From: Actinomycetaceae bacterium
GTDB lineage: Bacteria; Actinomycetota; Actinomycetes; Actinomycetales; Actinomycetaceae
Direction: 5' to 3'
DNA length: 64,000 nt
Assembly: GCA_030532405.1 (NCBI GenBank)
Contig: JAUNLF010000001.1
Coordinates: forward strand, 186,001-250,000
Positions 10,313 to 18,552 of the stretch are shown piece after piece. Under the pieces are notes generated by a model, which was given only the letters and a program-made list of their open reading frames with translations, was not told where the DNA came from and ran no database searches. How positions within the stretch are numbered: the first letter of the stretch is position 1; every line of letters starts with the position of its first letter. A program made the position numbers and the translations under genes.

Positions 10313-10335
10313 GCCGCCCCGGTTTCCCGGGCGGC
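10313..10335. terminator. GC-rich hairpin between convergent treZ and femAB-type gene
   Basis: GCCGCCC and GGGCGGC pair across a nine-base loop in the 88-base gap between two convergent genes. No long T-run follows, so it would be a weak or bidirectional terminator. Confidence 0.5.
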
Positions 10336-10351
10336 TCCGCCGCGCTTACGC

Positions 10352-12583
10352 CTAGAGTTTCGCGGGCGGGTACTGGCGGAAGATCCTGTGGAAGCGCACG
10401 TCGCGAAGCGCGAGGAATACGTCGCGTTTCCACTGCGATTCTTTGTCGTTCTTCAAGGGGTTGTAGATCTTCCCCTTGGCTTCAAGCGCTTCGATCTTTT
10501 CGGCGAGCTGCGGGTCGTCGGTCCACTTCTTTGCAACTTCGGTTGGCACTAGCGTGTAGAAGGATTCCTTCGGGGCCTTCTTTAGCTTTGAAGAGTTGCC
10601 GTAGACCACGTTGTTGACCAGAATCTGCATCGGGTTGATGCCGGCTGCGAATACGTATCCGGAGTTGCGTCCGATTCGCGGGTTTACTTCCAGGAAGTAT
10701 TCGGTGCCGTCGCGCGGGTCGACCTTGATGTCAAAGTTCGCGAAGCCTTGGTATTCAACCTTTTGGAAGAACTTTTGGACTTTTTGGAAAATCTTCTCGT
10801 TAGGGCTCGTGATCATTGCGACGGGGTTGCCAACCAGGCTGGGTCGGTGGTCTTGTAAAACCACGTGCGCGTGCGACAGCATCGACAGTTTCCCGCCTGT
10901 GCCCACGTATGCGGTCACGGAGTGGATCTGACTGTCGCCACCGGGAATGTATTCTTCCACCACGAAAGCGCCCTCGTACCCGTGCGCTTCAAGCTGACCT
11001 AGAAATTCGACGAGCTCGTCTTTGGTTTCAAAGTAGTAGACCTTGTGTTTGTCGGGCATGTCCAGCTTGTCGAATTCTGCCGATCGTGCGGGTTTTGCTA
11101 CGACGGGGAACGTTAGGTCTGCTTCGAAGGGCTCGCCCGGTTTTACTTCTGCGAATCGGGCGGTGTCGATTCCTACTTCTTCGCAAATCTGCTTGAAGCT
11201 GGCTTTGTCGGAGACCGCGTCTAGCGTTTCACGGGACGGGAATGCGCACACGTATTGCTCGGGCAGTTGGTCGCGAATGGCAACTACGTTGTCGATCATG
11301 GCGTCCGCGTTTGTCATTAGGACGAGTTTTTTGTCACCGTGTTTTTCAGCCACATTTTTGAGGACGTCCAACACGCCCTGCGCGGTTGATGTGTCTTCGG
11401 GTGCAATCACGTCGATGAAGTCGGATAGTACGACCGACTGTGAGGGGGCCTTGGAGATGCAAACAACGCGAGTGTTGTACTCGTCGTTGAACTGGCGAGC
11501 CAAGGCGTAGGCTTCGATTCCACCGCCGATAATGACGGGCACGAATTTGGTCTCGCGAGTCGGCTCGGGGTTTTTGTAGCGAGCCATCTTGTCGCGCAGA
11601 TCGCGTCGCAACTGTAGCAGTGCGGTGATTGAGCGTTGCAGCGCGAGGTCTCGTGCCGGGCGCACCGCCTTGATGTGCTCGGAAAACTTGGTTTTGAACT
11701 CGTTTAGGGACATCAGAGTGGGTGACATGTCCGATCCGATGCCCATCAGGTCGAAGGTTTTGCATCCCAGGTCGCGCAAAAATAGGGCTTCTTTATAGAC
11801 CATGAGGTCGTTTGCACGTCCGGCGAGTCCGATGTCGTTTGTGGCGGCGTAGAAACGCTGCGCGTTTCCATCGGACATGGTGAGTAGCGACCAGGCGGCT
11901 AGTTCGTCCCCGTCCCGCGCGGCTAGGAGCCGGGCGTGGCCGGCACCAAGTTTGGATAGGAAGTCTTCAAAGTAGCTCTTCAAAGGCGGGTAGAAGCCAT
12001 CGCGGCGAGCGGTTTCCTGCATGACTTCGTAGTAGGCAGAAAAGTCCGCGCTTGCCTGTTCTGTTTCGTCTTTAACCCGCAGGTTCGACTCGCGCATTGC
12101 TTTGCGAACGTCGCGGCGGCCGCGGCTCTTAAAGTTTGACAGAACTTGATCATCATCGCCCTCGAGGTCGATTACGACCGTTGAGTCGAAGGTGATCGTA
12201 GATACGATAGGACGGGTCCCCTCGGCTTGCGGACGCGCGTGGAGGCGCAAGAACGCGGCGAGGGGGAACTCCTTGCGAACAGCGGTCCGCAACGCGGTTA
12301 GTAGCTCATCTTCTTCGGCGTCGCTGGGCTCGTTTACCCACACCGGGCCGTTTCGGGCCCACAGGTATTGGATTCCAGAGGACTTCATCTTCGCCGCGTA
12401 CAGCACGGCAACAGTATCGGCTTTGCGCCTTGCGACAAAGTATGCGCCCGTTTCACGGCCGTCGGTTGCGTCATCGAGCGCAGCCCACGCTCTCGTTTGT
12501 TCCACAGGTAGCGCCAGGTCGGCTAGCTCCACAGCGCGCAGGTACTGCTCGGGGGTGACACGGCGAACGACGATTTGATCCAC
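10352..12583 (-). CDS. FemAB-type aminoacyltransferase fused to a D-aspartate-ligase-like ATP-grasp domain
   Basis: Two-domain enzyme of 743 aa, probably acting on the peptidoglycan interpeptide bridge. Residues 1 to about 325 match the FemAB/FemX fold: paired acyltransferase domains with STVVIDLEGDDDQVLSNFKSR, RRDVRKA, RFYAATND, and the family-typical GLAGRANDLMVYKEALFLR and FDLMGI. A basic helical linker (LQLRRDLRDKMARY) leads to a second enzyme from about residue 345: VPVIIGGGIEAYALARQF, then ATP-grasp motifs FPVVAKPARS (about 491), VEEYIPGGDSQIHS and EVNPRIGRNSGY (about 634). That half resembles the Enterococcus D-aspartate ligase (Aslfm) group. Fem enzymes add L-residues from tRNA and Aslfm-type ligases add D-Asp, so one chain could supply both steps. 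The start is GTG preceded by AAGGAG; substrate residues are inference. Confidence 0.8.
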   Translation of the reverse strand: MDQIVVRRVTPEQYLRAVELADLALPVEQTRAWAALDDATDGRETGAYFVARRKADTVAVLYAAKMKSSGIQYLWARNGPVWVNEPSDAEEDELLTALRTAVRKEFPLAAFLRLHARPQAEGTRPIVSTITFDSTVVIDLEGDDDQVLSNFKSRGRRDVRKAMRESNLRVKDETEQASADFSAYYEVMQETARRDGFYPPLKSYFEDFLSKLGAGHARLLAARDGDELAAWSLLTMSDGNAQRFYAATNDIGLAGRANDLMVYKEALFLRDLGCKTFDLMGIGSDMSPTLMSLNEFKTKFSEHIKAVRPARDLALQRSITALLQLRRDLRDKMARYKNPEPTRETKFVPVIIGGGIEAYALARQFNDEYNTRVVCISKAPSQSVVLSDFIDVIAPEDTSTAQGVLDVLKNVAEKHGDKKLVLMTNADAMIDNVVAIRDQLPEQYVCAFPSRETLDAVSDKASFKQICEEVGIDTARFAEVKPGEPFEADLTFPVVAKPARSAEFDKLDMPDKHKVYYFETKDELVEFLGQLEAHGYEGAFVVEEYIPGGDSQIHSVTAYVGTGGKLSMLSHAHVVLQDHRPSLVGNPVAMITSPNEKIFQKVQKFFQKVEYQGFANFDIKVDPRDGTEYFLEVNPRIGRNSGYVFAAGINPMQILVNNVVYGNSSKLKKAPKESFYTLVPTEVAKKWTDDPQLAEKIEALEAKGKIYNPLKNDKESQWKRDVFLALRDVRFHRIFRQYPPAKL

Positions 12584-12662
12584 GTAAAAACTCCTTATTA
12601 GCACCTCATATTCTATCGGTGGTAAAAGCGGTTGGCACAAAATGCGGGTTTTGGGGCGTGGC

Positions 12663-12693
12663 TTGGTGAAAAAAATTTGGGTTGCCGTAGCCT
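12663..12693 (+). promoter_or_regulatory. Candidate leaderless promoter for the DUF3000 gene
   Basis: TAGCCT at 12688-12693 lies six bases before the GTG start, so a transcript would begin at the start codon; TTGGTG at 12663-12668 could be the -35 element (spacer 19). There is no Shine-Dalgarno sequence, which agrees with leaderless translation, common in actinobacteria. Not proven. Confidence 0.4.
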
Positions 12694-12699
12694 AAACGT

Positions 12700-13284
12700 G
12701 TGTTAACGGCTCTCAGCGGTGGCACTCAGCGCCCACCCCAGGAATTCATCGACGCTCTGCTGAGCCTGCGTGACGTGTCCCCAAATACCGCCCTCGAACT
12801 CGAGGAAGTTCCGGCCCCGCGCAAGATCGCCCCGTACGCGGCCGCACTGCGGGCCTTCACCGTGGCGGAAGACGACGAGATTCCGATTGCAACCGGCCGT
12901 TTCGTCGTCCTCTACGATCCACAAAAACAGCCGGGGTGGAACTCGCGTTTTCGCATTATTGTTCACGTGCGCTCACAAATGGATCCGGAGCTGGGTACCG
13001 ACCCGTTGCTGGGTGAAGTTGTTTGGAGTTGGGCCCACGACGCCCTCGACGACGCGGGTGCAAACGCGCGCGATATGAACGGGACGGTAACGCGCGAGTT
13101 GTCGGAAACTTTTGGCGGACTGCACTTGTCTCGTTCCGATGTTGAAATCGAAATGAGGGCGTCCTGGTCGCCCGCGACTAATGATTTGGGCCCTCACATG
13201 CAGGCTTGGATGAGCTTGATTGCGCGTACGGCCGGCACTTTTGAAGATCTAGATTCGACTACTGAACCGGTGACGCATGTCTGA
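12700..13284 (+). CDS. DUF3000 family protein
   Basis: Conserved actinobacterial protein of unknown function, 194 aa. It matches the family in length, in the segment GRFVVLYDPQKQPGWNSRFR, in GEVVWSW and in the C-terminal SWSP....MQAWMSLIART. It directly precedes the RNase D gene and overlaps it by eight bases, the same order as Rv2680-Rv2681 of Mycobacterium tuberculosis, so the two are co-expressed. No catalytic motif or membrane segment is visible. GTG at 12700 is the only start that keeps the conserved N-terminal helix. Confidence 0.85.
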   Translation: MLTALSGGTQRPPQEFIDALLSLRDVSPNTALELEEVPAPRKIAPYAAALRAFTVAEDDEIPIATGRFVVLYDPQKQPGWNSRFRIIVHVRSQMDPELGTDPLLGEVVWSWAHDALDDAGANARDMNGTVTRELSETFGGLHLSRSDVEIEMRASWSPATNDLGPHMQAWMSLIARTAGTFEDLDSTTEPVTHV

Positions 13285-14578
13285 AGCGCCTGATCCTAAA
13301 GCCCCCGACGAGCCTACTTCTGTAACTGATACTGATTCCTCCGTTTCGGGTGATTCGGTTGAAGCACCCGATGCAAGTGAGCCAGATGAGCCGACGCTAA
13401 TCGTTCACCCCCGCGAGGGCACACCCGACCCCGTTGACACCGAAGAAGGCCTAAAAGACGCCGCCTCAAGGCTCGCGAAGTCCGAGATGCCGGTCGCGGT
13501 GGACGTGGAGCGCGCCTCCGGATTCAGGTATTCCGACCGCGCGTACCTTGTACAAATTCGGCGTGAGGACGTGGGCACATTCCTGATCGACGCGGATGCT
13601 TTGCCACAACTGGACATACTAAACGAGGCGCTTTCTAACGCGGTGTGGATCCTGCACGCCGCTGATCAAGACATTCCCAGTTTGCGTGGCGCGAACCTTT
13701 TCCCGCCGGAAGTTTTCGACACCGAGGTCGCTGCGCAACTACTTGGCTATGAGCGCATCGGCCTTGCGGCCGTGTGCGAGGAAGTGCTCGGGGTGACGCT
13801 GGACAAGGAGCACCAGGCTTCCGACTGGTCGGTGAGGCCGCTCCCCCACGCCTGGCTGCGATACGCCGCGCTAGACGTTGAGTTGCTAACCGCGCTGTAT
13901 CAAAAGCTTGGCAAGCAACTCTACGACGCGGGCCGGTGGGAGTGGGCGCAGCAAGAGTTTGAGCACATTCGCCACATGCAACCCAAACCGGAGGATCCCA
14001 ACCGCTGGCGCACGATTCCAGGAGCCGGCAAGATTCGCGGTCGCAGGCAGCTCGCAATCTTGGAAGAGTTGTGGAAGGTGCGCGAACGGATCGCGGAAGA
14101 AAAAGACTTGGCGCCAACTCGGCTGATCCGCAACCGCACCCTGGTGTCGTTAGCGTTTAAACCGCCGCGAAACAAGAGGTCGCTGTTAAACATTCAGGAG
14201 ATGCGCCGTCCCCGCACCCGCGCCTACACCGACGAGTGGGTGGCCGCTATCAGGCGGGGCAAGAGTCGCGCGGATGCCGATCTGCCACCCCTAAAACGCC
14301 CCTACATGCCCGGTGAGCTGCCGAAGCCATCGGGATGGAAGATGTCTCACCCGGACGAGTTCAAACGCCTTCAGGTTGTGCGCAAAGTTGTTTCCAAGCG
14401 GGCAGACGACCTGGGAATCGACCCGGCACGAGTTTTGGAGCCGCGCGTTCAGCGCCGCCTCGCCTGGGATGATCCCGCACTTTCTGGTGCGGACCTCGCA
14501 AAGTACCTGACCCGTCACGGGGCCAGGCAGTGGCAGATCGAACAGGTACTTCAGGGCCTAGATGAGGCTCTGCATTAG
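13277..14578 (+). CDS. rnd: Ribonuclease D-like 3'-5' exonuclease with HRDC domain
   Basis: DEDD-family exoribonuclease, 433 aa, expected to trim the 3' ends of stable RNA. An acidic, low-complexity N-terminus of about 50 residues precedes the exonuclease domain. Catalytic acids are seen in VAVDVERAS (D75, E77; the usual form is D-x-E), HAADQDI (about 130) and YAALDVELLTALY (about 199). The segment FDTEVAAQLLGYERIGLAAVCEEVLGV is characteristic. An HRDC-type helical domain follows at roughly 235-320. The gene is coupled to the DUF3000 gene and its last 21 bases overlap convergent dxs. Confidence 0.9.
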   Translation: MSEAPDPKAPDEPTSVTDTDSSVSGDSVEAPDASEPDEPTLIVHPREGTPDPVDTEEGLKDAASRLAKSEMPVAVDVERASGFRYSDRAYLVQIRREDVGTFLIDADALPQLDILNEALSNAVWILHAADQDIPSLRGANLFPPEVFDTEVAAQLLGYERIGLAAVCEEVLGVTLDKEHQASDWSVRPLPHAWLRYAALDVELLTALYQKLGKQLYDAGRWEWAQQEFEHIRHMQPKPEDPNRWRTIPGAGKIRGRRQLAILEELWKVRERIAEEKDLAPTRLIRNRTLVSLAFKPPRNKRSLLNIQEMRRPRTRAYTDEWVAAIRRGKSRADADLPPLKRPYMPGELPKPSGWKMSHPDEFKRLQVVRKVVSKRADDLGIDPARVLEPRVQRRLAWDDPALSGADLAKYLTRHGARQWQIEQVLQGLDEALH

Positions 14579-16453
14579 GTCGGTAATCTCCGCAACCGAA
14601 TGTTCCACGTCAAGGTGAACGTTTTCGATGATCTGGTCGCGTTTGGCGTGGTCTAAGAACTGCTTTGGAATTCCGCGAGACATCACGGGTGTGAACTTGC
14701 CGCGCTGGGCCAGGGCTTCGCGAACCGCGGCCCCGTACCCGTTGGTCTTTAGTCCGTCTTCAAACGTGACCACAAGTTTTGAATCAGCAATCTCATCTAC
14801 CAGCTTGTCAGCGACGGGTAGCAGCCAGCGCGGGTCGATAACGCGCGTGTTGTAGCCGGATTCTTGTAGTCGTTTCGCAACTTCCAGGCCGTTGTTGACC
14901 AGTGCGCCGGTTGCGAGGATCGTGATTGCAGGATCGTCCTCGTCGATTAAAACGTCGCCCCAAGATTCGCGTGACTGCGCGACGATGGGCTTTGGGAGGG
15001 CGCCCTTAGCGTAGCGCACTACGGTTGGCGCGTCGTCGACGCTTACGGCCTCGCGAAGTGCAAGGCGCAGGGTCTCTTCGTCGCGCGGTGCGGCTAGTCG
15101 CAGGCCGGGCACGATCGACAGCATTGAAATATCCCACATGCCGTTGTGAGATGCCCCGTCGTCGCCGGTGATTCCAGCGCGATCGAGGACGAAAGTAACG
15201 CCGGCCTTGTGCAGGGCGACATCCATCAGCACCTGGTCGAACGCGCGGTTTAAGAATGTTGCGTACACGGCTACCACGGGGTGTGCGCCCGCGTAGGCCA
15301 TGCCGGCTGCGGACGTGACGGCGTGCTGTTCAGCGATGCCCACGTCGATGACGCGTTCGGGGAAGCGGTCGCGAAGCGGCAGCAGGCCAACCGGTGCCAT
15401 CATCGCGGCGGTTATACCCACGACCCTGGGGTTATCTTCGGCGATCTTGACGATCTCGTCGGCAAATACGGCTGTCCAACCAAAACGGGAAGGCGCAACG
15501 GGCAGGCCGGTTTCGGGGTGGATTTTGCCCACCGCGTGGAAGCGGTCGGCCACGTCCTCTTCCGCGGGAGAATACCCGCGCCCCTTTTGTGTAATAACGT
15601 GCACGAGGATCGGCTGTTTTGCTGCTTTTGCGCGTGTGAGGGCGAACTCGAGTGCAACCTCGTCGTGACCGTCGATAGGCCCAACATACTTGATGCCAAG
15701 GTCTGCGAACATGACGCCCGCGGTGATCGCATCGCGCATACCTTCTTTGAGGCCGTGAAGCGTGTCGAAGGCGACCTCGCCTGGTTTTCCGCGCGATAGC
15801 AACTGTTTCTTGCCCCACGCTAGGGCTTTTTCGTAGCCCTCGGACATGCGAAGTGCATCCAAGTGGTGCGCCAGGCCGCCGATGGTTGGCGCGTAAGAGC
15901 GCCCGTTGTCGTTGACGATGATGACCAGGTTGCCGTCCTCGTGGTCACCAATGTTGTTAATCGCCTCCCACGCAAGACCGCCGGTTAGCGCGCCGTCACC
16001 AATGACGGCCACCACGTGGTCTTCGCGGCCGGTGCGCTGGTATTCGCGCATAATGCCTTCAGCCCAAGACAGCGCGGTTGATGCGTGCGAGTTTTCCACG
16101 ATGTCGTGCTTCGACTCCGCCCTCGACGGGTATCCAGAGATGCCACCTTGCTGGCGAAGACTAGAAAAATCTGTTCGACCGGTGAGGAGTTTGTGAACGT
16201 ACGCCTGGTGTCCGGTGTCGAACACGATCGCGTCACGCGGAGAGTTAAACACCCTGTGAATCGCCAGCGTTAGTTCCACAACCCCCAGGTTGGGGCCTAA
16301 GTGACCGCCAGTCCTAGATACGGACTGCACGAGGTAGTCTCGGATCTCTTGGGCAAGATCAATGAGCTCGGCCGAAGTGAGCGCCCGAATATCCGCCGGG
16401 CGCCGAATCGACGACAAGAGTTTGCCTGGCTTAACGGTCGCTGGATTAGTCAT
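14558..16453 (-). CDS. dxs: 1-deoxy-D-xylulose-5-phosphate synthase
   Basis: Thiamine-diphosphate enzyme that condenses pyruvate and glyceraldehyde 3-phosphate, the first step of the MEP isoprenoid pathway (631 aa from the start chosen). Visible signatures are FDTGHQAYVHKLLTGR, the ThDP-binding GDGALTGGLAWEAINN (about 151), VIVNDNGRSYAPT, YATFLNRAFDQ and DRAGITGDDGASHNG of the pyrimidine domain. ATG at 16453 gives the family-like MTNPATVKPGKLLSSIRRP; in-frame ATG at 16462 and TTG at 16474 lie just upstream. The product pathway links to the polyprenyl synthase at 54.7 kb. The 3' end overlaps the RNase D gene tail to tail. Confidence 0.95.
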   Translation of the reverse strand: MTNPATVKPGKLLSSIRRPADIRALTSAELIDLAQEIRDYLVQSVSRTGGHLGPNLGVVELTLAIHRVFNSPRDAIVFDTGHQAYVHKLLTGRTDFSSLRQQGGISGYPSRAESKHDIVENSHASTALSWAEGIMREYQRTGREDHVVAVIGDGALTGGLAWEAINNIGDHEDGNLVIIVNDNGRSYAPTIGGLAHHLDALRMSEGYEKALAWGKKQLLSRGKPGEVAFDTLHGLKEGMRDAITAGVMFADLGIKYVGPIDGHDEVALEFALTRAKAAKQPILVHVITQKGRGYSPAEEDVADRFHAVGKIHPETGLPVAPSRFGWTAVFADEIVKIAEDNPRVVGITAAMMAPVGLLPLRDRFPERVIDVGIAEQHAVTSAAGMAYAGAHPVVAVYATFLNRAFDQVLMDVALHKAGVTFVLDRAGITGDDGASHNGMWDISMLSIVPGLRLAAPRDEETLRLALREAVSVDDAPTVVRYAKGALPKPIVAQSRESWGDVLIDEDDPAITILATGALVNNGLEVAKRLQESGYNTRVIDPRWLLPVADKLVDEIADSKLVVTFEDGLKTNGYGAAVREALAQRGKFTPVMSRGIPKQFLDHAKRDQIIENVHLDVEHSVAEITDLMQSLI

Positions 16454-16588
16454 ACCCTTCATCTTAATGGGCAAGTCGGCGCAACCCCAACGCGGAAGCG
16501 CTATCGATTGCGGGGCGAGTGAGACACGGCGGGGTTTTGAGGGCTAAATTAGATAGAAATGACACCCGCAAATTGGAAGAGTTGAACC

Positions 16589-18547
16589 ATGACGAAAATC
16601 AGTCCTTACGGCACGTGGGAATCACCTATTACCACTGAAGACCTCACGTCTCGTACTGTGACGCTTTCCCAGCTTCGCGTAGATGGCCAGTCAACCATGT
16701 GGGTTGAGGGGCGCCCCAACCAGGGTGGTCGTAACGTGTTGTTGCGTCGCACGCCGCTCGGGCTTGTGGAGGAAGTTCTTCCAATGATCGAGGGCGCAAT
16801 CCTGCCGGATATTCGCACTCGCGTTCACGAGTACGGTGGTCGCGCGTATGCCGTGCACGAGGGCGTAGTGGTGTTCTCGCACGGTGGTGATGACCGGGTG
16901 TACCGCTACGACCTCAATAATCCATCCGATGGAATCGTGCCGCTTACGGAGCTTTCGAATAGGCGCTACGGTGATTTTGAAATCGCTGAAGTGCGCGACA
17001 TTGTGTACGCGGTGTGCGAAGACCATTCCGGTGAGGGCGAGGCTGAGAACTATTTGGTTTCGATCCCGCTGGATGGTTCTGCTTCGCGCGATTCCAGTTT
17101 GATTAAGCGCATTTTTGGGGGCACTGATTTTGTTTCCTCCCCCACGTTGTCTCCCGACGGTACGAAACTTGCGTGGATGACGTGGAACCATCCCCAAATG
17201 CCTTGGACACAGTCGCAACTGCACGTGGGTTCCGTTGATTTTGACGGTGAGATTATCGAGCGTCTGACTCTCGTTGACGAGACGGACGTGGCTGTGTACG
17301 AGCCGCGTTGGACGCTAACGGGCGACCTAATCCACATTGATGACTCCAACGGTTGGGCGAATTTGTACCGTACCGAAGGGTTTGAATGGCACGAGGACGA
17401 GGACGTCAACGCTTGGATGACGCGCCTGCGCACGCGCCGGCTTCACCCTTCGGATAAGGCGTTTTCGCACCCGCACTGGCAGCTTGGCTTGCACTCTTTT
17501 GACAACTTTGACGAAGACCACCTGGTGTGTTCGTGGGCGGAGGACGCTTACTGGCACATTGGAACTATCCGACTTGATAACGGCCAGTTGGAGGCCTGGG
17601 ACGTGGACTGGTGGCCGGTTGGAAACGTCGCCGCTGATGAGGGGCGCGTGGTTATGCTTGCCGACGCGGCCGCGCACACGCCCGCGATTGTTGAAGTTCA
17701 AAGGGGTAAGGTGCAGATCCTGCGTTCTTCCACTTGGACGCATCTGCCTGAAAAGCTCGTGTCGACCGCGCAGGCGATCACGTGGCCAACGCGCGATGGC
17801 GAAGAGTCTCACGGGTTCTTCTACCCGCCGTCCAGCCCCGACTTTGAGGGCCCCGCAGATGAGCTTCCCCCGCTGATTGTCATGGTTCACGGCGGCCCGA
17901 CTTCGGCGGCTCGGCCCGGCCTTAGCCTGTTCAAGCAGTTCTGGACTTCGCGGGGCTTCGCGATTTTGGATGTTAACCACCGCGGGTCCACCGGGTGGGG
18001 CCGTCCCTTCCGCGAACGCCTGAACGGCAACTGGGGCGTTATGGACGTGAACGACGCGGCTGACGGTGTTTCTTACCTTGCCAAGCAGGGCAAGATCGAT
18101 TCCGAGCGCGTCGCAATCCGCGGCGGTTCGGCCGGAGGGTTCACAACCCTGGCGGCGCTCGCAACATCGGATGTTTTCACGGCCGGCACTTCGCTGTACG
18201 GCATCGCGGATTTGAAGATTCTCGCGGACGAGACCCACAAGTTCGAGTCGCGTTATATGGCACGCCTGCTGGGCGCCGCCGATGCGAACGATCCGATTTG
18301 GGCGCAAAACTCGCCGATTAACCACGTGGAGAACATTAAGGCTCCCCTGCTGTTGCTTCAGGGGTCCGACGACAAGGTTGTGCCTCCAAGGCAGGCCGAG
18401 ATGATCAAGTCCGCCCTCGAAAAGAATGGTCAGACTGTGGAACTTAAGATTTACGAGGGCGAGGGGCACGGGTTTGTAAAGGGTGAAAATATTCGGGACT
18501 CTATTGAAACTGAGCTCGACTTTTACCGTCGAACCTGGCAAATCTGA
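16589..18547 (+). CDS. S9 family prolyl oligopeptidase-like serine peptidase
   Basis: Cytoplasmic serine peptidase of 652 aa: an N-terminal beta-propeller-like half with WD40/TolB-type repeats (for example SPTLSPDGTKLAWMTW) and a C-terminal alpha/beta-hydrolase domain from about residue 400. The oxyanion/entry motif VMVHGGPT, nucleophile in GGSAGGF (Ser about 513), Asp in GSDDKVV (about 592) and His in GEGHGF (about 626) complete the triad. This is the acylaminoacyl-peptidase/dipeptidyl-aminopeptidase group. No signal peptide is present. A CLC gene begins five bases after the stop, so they are likely co-transcribed, although no functional link is evident. Confidence 0.92.
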   Translation: MTKISPYGTWESPITTEDLTSRTVTLSQLRVDGQSTMWVEGRPNQGGRNVLLRRTPLGLVEEVLPMIEGAILPDIRTRVHEYGGRAYAVHEGVVVFSHGGDDRVYRYDLNNPSDGIVPLTELSNRRYGDFEIAEVRDIVYAVCEDHSGEGEAENYLVSIPLDGSASRDSSLIKRIFGGTDFVSSPTLSPDGTKLAWMTWNHPQMPWTQSQLHVGSVDFDGEIIERLTLVDETDVAVYEPRWTLTGDLIHIDDSNGWANLYRTEGFEWHEDEDVNAWMTRLRTRRLHPSDKAFSHPHWQLGLHSFDNFDEDHLVCSWAEDAYWHIGTIRLDNGQLEAWDVDWWPVGNVAADEGRVVMLADAAAHTPAIVEVQRGKVQILRSSTWTHLPEKLVSTAQAITWPTRDGEESHGFFYPPSSPDFEGPADELPPLIVMVHGGPTSAARPGLSLFKQFWTSRGFAILDVNHRGSTGWGRPFRERLNGNWGVMDVNDAADGVSYLAKQGKIDSERVAIRGGSAGGFTTLAALATSDVFTAGTSLYGIADLKILADETHKFESRYMARLLGAADANDPIWAQNSPINHVENIKAPLLLLQGSDDKVVPPRQAEMIKSALEKNGQTVELKIYEGEGHGFVKGENIRDSIETELDFYRRTWQI

Positions 18548-18552
18548 TCGAT

